A stretch of 11,620 nucleotides of DNA from Serpula lacrymans var. lacrymans S7.9 (lineage: Eukaryota; Basidiomycota; Agaricomycetes; Boletales; Serpulaceae): NCBI RefSeq assembly GCF_000218685.1, contig NW_006763290.1, positions 971,207-982,826 of the forward strand, in the 5' to 3' direction. Positions within the stretch are counted from its first letter, which is position 1. Every line of letters begins with the position of its first letter. The notes below the pieces were generated by a model that did no database searches, had not been told where the DNA came from, and worked only from the letters and a program-made list of their open reading frames with translations. Below are positions 7,892 through 11,620 of the stretch, one piece after another. Position numbers and translations under genes: made by a program.

Positions 7892-8333
7892 TCACCTTTC
7901 ATACTTTTTCTTCCAATTCACTGAAAGATTAATACCAGGTTGTGGGCATGCAGCACAAAATAGGGCAAAATCTCCATTTTTTTGGTTGGGTCTCTACATC
8001 ATGACTAAATCCAAATTGCTTCCAGTTGAGTAAGTCTCAATATTTCCTGGACACCCTCATGAGTTCACGGTATTGATCCTGGAAAACAGATTATTAAAAT
8101 GCTATTACTTTAGATGAGATTAGTGAAGACTTTACAGATGCAAGGTGAGGGAATGCATTGCTAGAAAGGTGCCTCAGCTTCTGATAGAAGCTCATTGCTG
8201 TAGTTTTACACTCCAAAGCGCCAATCTGGGATGCAATCAATGCTTTAAATGTGAAAGCAGTCTGGGGCTGGAGGCTAGAGGCTGCTGGTAGGGAACAACT
8301 TTGTTCTGAGGAGCTAAAAGTGTCGGTTATTCT
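7892..8333 (-). pseudogene. KDZ transposase relic (CxC-linked type), two exons
   Basis: KDZ transposases are DNA-transposon enzymes abundant in Agaricomycetes, often fused to cysteine-cluster (CxC) domains. On the minus strand a frame open from 8333 reads AASSLQPQTAFTF, then GALECKTTAMSFYQKLRHLS and SNAFPHLAS. It is followed by a likely 57-bp intron, and the next exon reads DQYRELMRVSRKY, a stop, DLLNWKQFGFSHD and, after a frame change, LFCAACPQPGINLSVNW, ending at TGA 7892-7894. The CPQPG block and the YRELMRVSR block are the family signature as I remember it. Lesions are a TGA at 8038-8040 where the family usually has an arginine or similar residue, and a one-base change in the A run (plus strand T7, 7977-7983). 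Both the N-terminal part and the catalytic RNase H-like region are absent. The 197-bp tRNA-bearing element begins 60 bp upstream. Confidence 0.8.
8079..8135 (-). other. Predicted spliceosomal intron in the KDZ relic
   Basis: The minus strand reads GTAAAG...TTTTCCAG over 57 bp, with an ACTAATC branch-like site. The intron itself ends its reading frame in stops, while joining its flanks puts FPHLAS next to DQYRELMRVSR, the order expected in the family. Size and sites fit basidiomycete introns. Without transcripts it remains a prediction. Confidence 0.65.
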
Positions 8334-8393
8334 TCAGTTTGTCACATTGACACCATACAACATAATGAGTGAATATTCCTGTGCTGTGGGCAA

Positions 8394-8590
8394 TGACAAA
8401 TTATGACATTTGTTTATAGTATGAGAAAACATGCATTGGCCAGGGCTTGAACCTGGGACTCCAGCTTTCATGGTCTGGTGCTTTACCAACTAAGCTACCA
8501 AGGCGTACTTGGAAAGCATACTGATTGGTTGCATGCCCAGAAGGTCCAGAATCACTGTACACGGGTGCGGATCCTATTGTGTTGTGATAG
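8394..8590 (-). mobile_element. 197-bp tRNA-bearing repeat, copy 1
   Basis: A 197-bp segment that recurs at 10971-11167 with only three differences, all C/T: 8430, 8568 and 8575. On the minus strand the order is an 86-bp leader from TATCACAACACAATAG, a 73-bp tRNA-like unit, and a 38-bp tail holding a T run and ending AATTTGTCA. Unlike a typical tRNA-derived SINE, the tRNA is internal rather than at the 5' end, and the T run right after it would stop Pol III early. No target-site duplication was found around this copy. It could be a MITE or retroposon that captured a tRNA, or a recently spread tRNA locus. The open frame that spans it (8401-8601) is tRNA read-through, not a gene. Confidence 0.75.
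8432..8504 (-). tRNA. tRNA-like gene, anticodon unclear (Met or Phe type)
   Basis: The minus strand gives a 73-nt cloverleaf. The acceptor is GCCTTGG/CCAATGC with 6 of 7 pairs. The D arm is GCTT..AAGC around AGTTGGTA. The T arm is CCAGG-TTCAAGC-CCTGG, perfect. The A box (TAGCTTAGTTGG) and the B box (GGTTCAAGCCC) fit Pol III consensus, and TTTT follows 4 nt downstream. The anticodon arm is abnormal: CCAG/CTGG encloses 10 bases (ACCATGAAAG) instead of a standard 7-base loop. CATGA recalls Met(CAT) and TGAA recalls Phe(GAA). No CCA is encoded, as expected in eukaryotes. The bad anticodon loop and its place inside a repeat favour a tRNA-derived element over a working tRNA. Confidence 0.6.
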
Positions 8591-8628
8591 TGTCTAGCCA
8601 CTTGCTGAGAGCTAACAGGGACAGAACT

Positions 8629-8671
8629 AGAGTCCAGTATGATTAACTAAAGAATAGGAATACTGGACTCT
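8629..8671. repeat. Perfect 12-bp inverted repeat
   Basis: AGAGTCCAGTAT (8629-8640) and ATACTGGACTCT (8660-8671) are exact reverse complements around a 19-bp AT-rich loop. It lies between the tRNA-bearing repeat and the truncated end of copia B. There is no T tract to suggest termination. It could be a transposon end or a cruciform-forming site. Confidence 0.7.
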
Positions 8672-8844
8672 GCAATACTAGTCCGAAGTTTTGTAAACAA
8701 AGGTAAACAAATCAGCCACAAAGGCAAAATTATAGAATGCTCAGTGAATACTGAACAATAGAGCAAAAAGAATAAAGAGGAAAGTGATTTAGAAAGAAGG
8801 GAAAATAGATAGCACAACTAGGTGCAGAATCACCAAAACTAACA

Positions 8845-9713
8845 GGTAGGATTGTAGATTTCCATCCCTTAAAACCCTCAGGGTAACCAATGAACACACA
8901 TTTCTCCTTATGAGAGCCAAAGACACCTCTCTTGTCCTTTTGCACATGCACATAGGCAGTGCAGCCCCAAACGCAAAGGTGAGACATGTCAGGCTTGCGT
9001 CCATACCACAACTCAAAGGAAGTGGCATGGGCCACTGCATCAGTGGGACACCTATTCCAAACATGCACCAAAGTGGACAGTCATTCACCCCAGAAGCTGT
9101 TAGGCAGTCCAGACTCTGATAACATGGCAGTAATACGCTCAGTCAGAAGTCTGTTTGCTCTCTCTGCCACACCATTCTGCTGAGGACAATTCCTGGTGGT
9201 ATGCTGTCTGACAATACCATGGTCATCTGTGAATTGCTCAAATTCCTTGGACATGTACTCCCCCCCCTTTATCATTGCGCAGAGCCTTGATTTTACGCTC
9301 CAATTGAGTCTCAGCATAAGCCTTGAATCTCTTGAAAGCATCAAAGACATCTGACTTGGCCTTGAGAGGCACAACAACACAGAATCAACTGTGATTATCA
9401 ATGAAGGTGACCCAGTAACAATATCCAGAGAATGTGGGTGAAGAGACTTGGTGTACATCTGAATGGATGAGGTCCAAAGGATGAGCAGAGCGAGTATCAG
9501 ATGAGGGAAATGGATTGGCATGCATCTTGCCAGACAAGCACGGTTCACAGACAGGATCAGAAGCAGCCTTTGATTCCAATGTAAGCCCAGTGACCAGATC
9601 TCTCTGTATCAGTCCCTTGACATCAGCATGATGGTGGTGAGCCAATCTACGATGCCAGAGCGTCAAGTCAAGTGGTATCGTCACAGTAAAATGTCCCAGC
9701 TCAGCACTATATC
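8845..9713 (-). pseudogene. Copia element B: GAG-pre-integrase and integrase fragment
   Basis: Minus-strand order: LDLTLWHRRLAHHHHADVKG, then CEPCLSGKMHANPF (GAG-pre-integrase HHCC zinc site, intact), LDLIHSDVHQVSSPTFSGY (first catalytic Asp), KALRNDKGG (second Asp), then PQQNGVAERANRLL (third residue, Glu). Further on come VHVWNRCPTDAV, ELWYGRKPDMSHLCVWGCTA and EKCVFIGYPEGFKGW, the region after the core. The triad is preserved, but the gene is dead: TGA at 9385-9387 where the family has Arg (fits CGA to TGA), a one-base expansion of a G run (plus strand C8, 9260-9267) that shifts the frame, and TGA at 9081-9083. It ends at about 8845 without the RT half. Confidence 0.88.
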
Positions 9714-9714
9714 A

Positions 9715-10230
9715 CAAAGTTTTATATTTTGATGACTGCTAGTTTTGGAGATATGAGCCAAACAAGAATGTTTGTATCACGCTTACTGTCAGCCACTGGC
9801 AGCCACCCTGAAATCTGACCACATGGCTTGCCCATGGTCAGTTTTTGAAAAGGGAAAGTGAATTTCCCATGACATAATCTGCCTTTTCTTCAACAACCAC
9901 TTCAGCAATCACTTCGGTTTTTGGGGAGTAGGTAATACTTTCACGCCCCTATTAGTCTGGATACTTTTGGAGGGCTTCCAAATAAGGAAATTCTCCAAAA
10001 TTCTTGATTTACTGTGGAGAAGGCTGAATTGGCATTTGTTTCTTATAAATAGAACACTGTGCCTGACTGAGTCATATTTTGCTGATTACTTTTCTATTCT
10101 TAGTCTCAAAAGACCACTCTAGAATCATCTAGATTCCCAATAAATGATTCTGGCCTTTTGAATTTCTATTAGATATTTTGGTACTACCATTTGTAATTAC
10201 CAACTAGGAAGGAGCCCCTATAGCCAAAAG
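9715..10230. other. Non-coding or heavily decayed stretch
   Basis: Only short open pieces appear. On the minus strand PKTEVIAEVVVEEKADYVMG (about 9925-9860) and KPCGQISGWLPVADSKRDTN (about 9835-9775) have protein-like composition but lie in different frames and match no family I recognise. They could be the decayed start of copia B or of another element. Nothing else is seen. Confidence 0.3.
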
Positions 10231-10970
10231 GTATATAAGGAGGCCAACTTTCCACCTAATAAAAAAAAAGCTTATACTACAAGCAGTCCCCACATAAGTA
10301 GACAACCACTCAGAAGTCAACTAGCTTTTGCCTAGGAAGCATACAAGAGGTATTGCCCACCCTAGGAAGCTTAGTCATCAAGTCATGTCTGTCACAGATA
10401 ACAGTAGTCCAAGTGTAATTACAGTCTGTGATTGTTTATTATTTGCCACAAGTAGCTCTAGTATTCTATAGTCCATCTCAAACTTATATCAGTCATCTAT
10501 TGATCTGGTGTAAGCTCATCTGCAGTCAGTCACTGAAGCATAGTCAAGTGTTGCTTCACCCTTCTATTGACCATCAGTGTATCATAGCTTATCCTTTATT
10601 AAGTTTAGGACACTATTATCTTTATTATATTCGTCTCTCAACAAGTGAGGACTATCATTGTCACACCTAGTGTTGGCTATATCTTAAAGCTAGTCATGTA
10701 ACACTTCAAGCTCACACATACTCTCATGCTTCTATTCACATACTACCACTTGTCCTCTATATCACCAAGGACATATCTACCATTGTTATATTAGTCTTCC
10801 AGAGCACGAGGACTATCGACATACTCACAACAAAAGGGATAATCAATTTCCACCCCACAAATGAACTAGGTTATTACCCATTGTCCAGCTTAGATTGTAA
10901 ACTTCTGGTAACCCTAGGATGAAGAAGCTTTGGTAGCTATCCCATATCAAACACTTTATCAACAAGACAG
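10220..10970. repeat. TATA motif and internal direct repeats, possible LTR relic
   Basis: GTATATAAGGAGG (TATA box 10232-10239) is followed by an A run and a pyrimidine-rich, non-coding 700 bp. CCTAGGAAGC occurs at about 10332 and 10361. A longer imperfect repeat is seen in AAGTGAGGACTATCATTGTC (from about 10633) and CACGAGGACTATCGACATAC (from about 10807), with TTATATTCGTCT and TTATATTAGTCT ahead of each. No LTR ends or primer site were found. The plus frame at 10428-10670 has no protein character. Confidence 0.35.
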
Positions 10971-11167
10971 TGACAAATTATGACATTTGTTTATAGTATG
11001 AGAAAATATGCATTGGCCAGGGCTTGAACCTGGGACTCCAGCTTTCATGGTCTGGTGCTTTACCAACTAAGCTACCAAGGCGTACTTGGAAAGCATACTG
11101 ATTGGTTGCATGCCCAGAAGGTCCAGAATCACTGTACACGGGTGTGGATCCCATTGTGTTGTGATAG
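10971..11167 (-). mobile_element. 197-bp tRNA-bearing repeat, copy 2
   Basis: Same unit as at 8394-8590 with three C/T differences (about 98.5% identity). Here the flanks match: AAGACAG lies just before TGACAAATT at the left end, and GATAGACAGCG at the right end repeats AGACAG, giving a 5-6 bp direct duplication. The last one or two bases of the unit are therefore ambiguous with the duplication. This supports insertion as a discrete element rather than spread by a larger segmental duplication. It lies about 80 bp from copia fragment C. Confidence 0.78.
11009..11081 (-). tRNA. tRNA-like gene, second copy
   Basis: Identical in sequence to the copy at 8432-8504 over the whole cloverleaf, including the abnormal 10-base anticodon loop, so that anomaly is inherited and not a local error. 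Downstream, the TTTT remains (ATATTTTCTC instead of ATGTTTTCTC). A and B boxes are unchanged. Confidence 0.6.
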
Positions 11168-11244
11168 ACAGCGTCTCAGTGCAATAAGCAAGCCAGGAGA
11201 AGGTGAGCGATGAGGAGGGTGATTTGGAAGCTTAGAAGGTTGAT
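11168..11244. other. Junction between tRNA-bearing repeat and copia C
   Basis: A 77-bp stretch that matches neither the repeat nor the copia B sequence expected here. Minus-strand translation (PSKLPNHPPHRSPSPGLLIA) is Pro/Ser-rich but not recognisable. It probably predates the tRNA-bearing insertion. Confidence 0.35.
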
Positions 11245-11620
11245 CCAGACTCTGAAAACATGGTAGTGATTCTTTCAGAGAGAAGCCTGTTTGCTCTTTC
11301 TGCAACTCCATTCTGCTGAGGCCTATTCTGGGTGGTATGCTGTCTGACAATGCCATGATCATCTGTGAGTTGCTCAAACTCCTTGGAGATGTACTCTCCC
11401 CCTTTGTCATCACGCAGAGCCTTGATTTTTTGCTAAGTCTCAGCATAAGCCTTAAAACTCTTGAAAGCATTAAAAATCTGACTTGGCCTTCAAAGGGACA
11501 ACAACACAAAATTGAGTGTAATCATCAATGAAGGTGACCCAATATCGATACCCAGAGAATGAAGGGGAGGAGACTTGGTGTACATCAGAGTGGATGAGGT
11601 CCAGATAATAAGCAGAGTGA
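11245..11620 (-). pseudogene. Copia element C: integrase fragment, runs off the window
   Basis: This is a relative of copia B, and the DNA is visibly similar. Minus-strand protein text: YLDLIHSDVHQVSSPSFSGY, VTFIDDYTQFCVVVPLKAKS, then after a frame change FKSFKAYAET, a TAG, KIKALRDDKGGEYISKEFEQ and PQQNGVAERANRLLSERITT. The integrase D, D, E positions are all kept. Lesions: a short deletion after AKSD that shifts the frame, TAG after AYAET (fits CAG to TAG; B has Gln there) and loss of similarity near 11245, before the segment that B still has. The upstream part lies beyond the window. Confidence 0.85.

Noticed and set aside
8401..8601. 66-codon minus-strand ORF with GSLVGKAPDHESWSPRF
   Set aside because: It is translation through the tRNA-like gene and its flanks. 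The same text would arise from any tRNA with these A and B boxes.
8910..9183. Plus-strand ORFs over copia B
   Set aside because: Antisense to the integrase and downstream pol sequence.
11129..11509. 126-codon minus-strand ORF
   Set aside because: It is mostly an out-of-frame reading of copia C integrase plus the tRNA-bearing unit; the true frames are adjacent.

Overview
The window looks like repeat-rich, gene-poor DNA from a filamentous basidiomycete, probably an Agaricomycete. The argument rests on the families seen: Ty1/copia polyprotein fragments of the type common in mushroom-forming fungi, a KDZ (Kyakuja-Dileera-Zisupton) transposase remnant, short introns with CTAAT-like branch sites, and AT-rich intergenic sequence. 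No intact protein-coding gene is visible. Every recognisable coding stretch carries stops, frameshifts or truncations, so this is a transposon graveyard rather than a functional gene cluster.

Layout. 52-745 (+): a decayed open reading frame resembling conserved hypothetical proteins of Agaricomycetes. 841-1339 (+): a broken reading frame encoding an 18-residue repeat with a core like N-[IV]-F-[ND]-I-G-V-P. 1334-1543 (+): a short open stretch of unknown origin. 1543-1823: an eight-unit minisatellite of about 34 bp. 1915-2085: a possible solo copia LTR. 2100-2555 (-): weak broken reading frames. 2878-4890 (-): copia element A, from the protease-integrase linker to the middle of reverse transcriptase. 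4960-5100, 6090-6340 and 6950-7130: an AT-rich, non-coding tract studded with a palindrome-like GGGAT..TCCC motif and with a 42-bp repeat. 6500-7560: possible LTR-like promoter stretches with TATA boxes. 7892-8333 (-): KDZ transposase relic with a recognisable 57-bp intron. 8394-8590 and 10971-11167: two nearly identical 197-bp elements that each contain a tRNA-like gene with Pol III A and B boxes. 8845-9713 (-) and 11245-11620 (-): two fragments (B and C) of a second copia family, both centred on the integrase. 9715-10970: AT-rich sequence with a TATA box and local direct repeats.

The parts do not form a pathway. They show layered insertion and decay. Several stop codons fit CGA-to-TGA or CAR-to-TAR changes, and all three differences between the two tRNA-bearing elements are C/T transitions, which suggests cytosine deamination. 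The least expected object is the 197-bp tRNA-bearing repeat: its tRNA sits inside the unit rather than at its head, a T run follows the tRNA, and one copy has matching 5-6 bp flanks.
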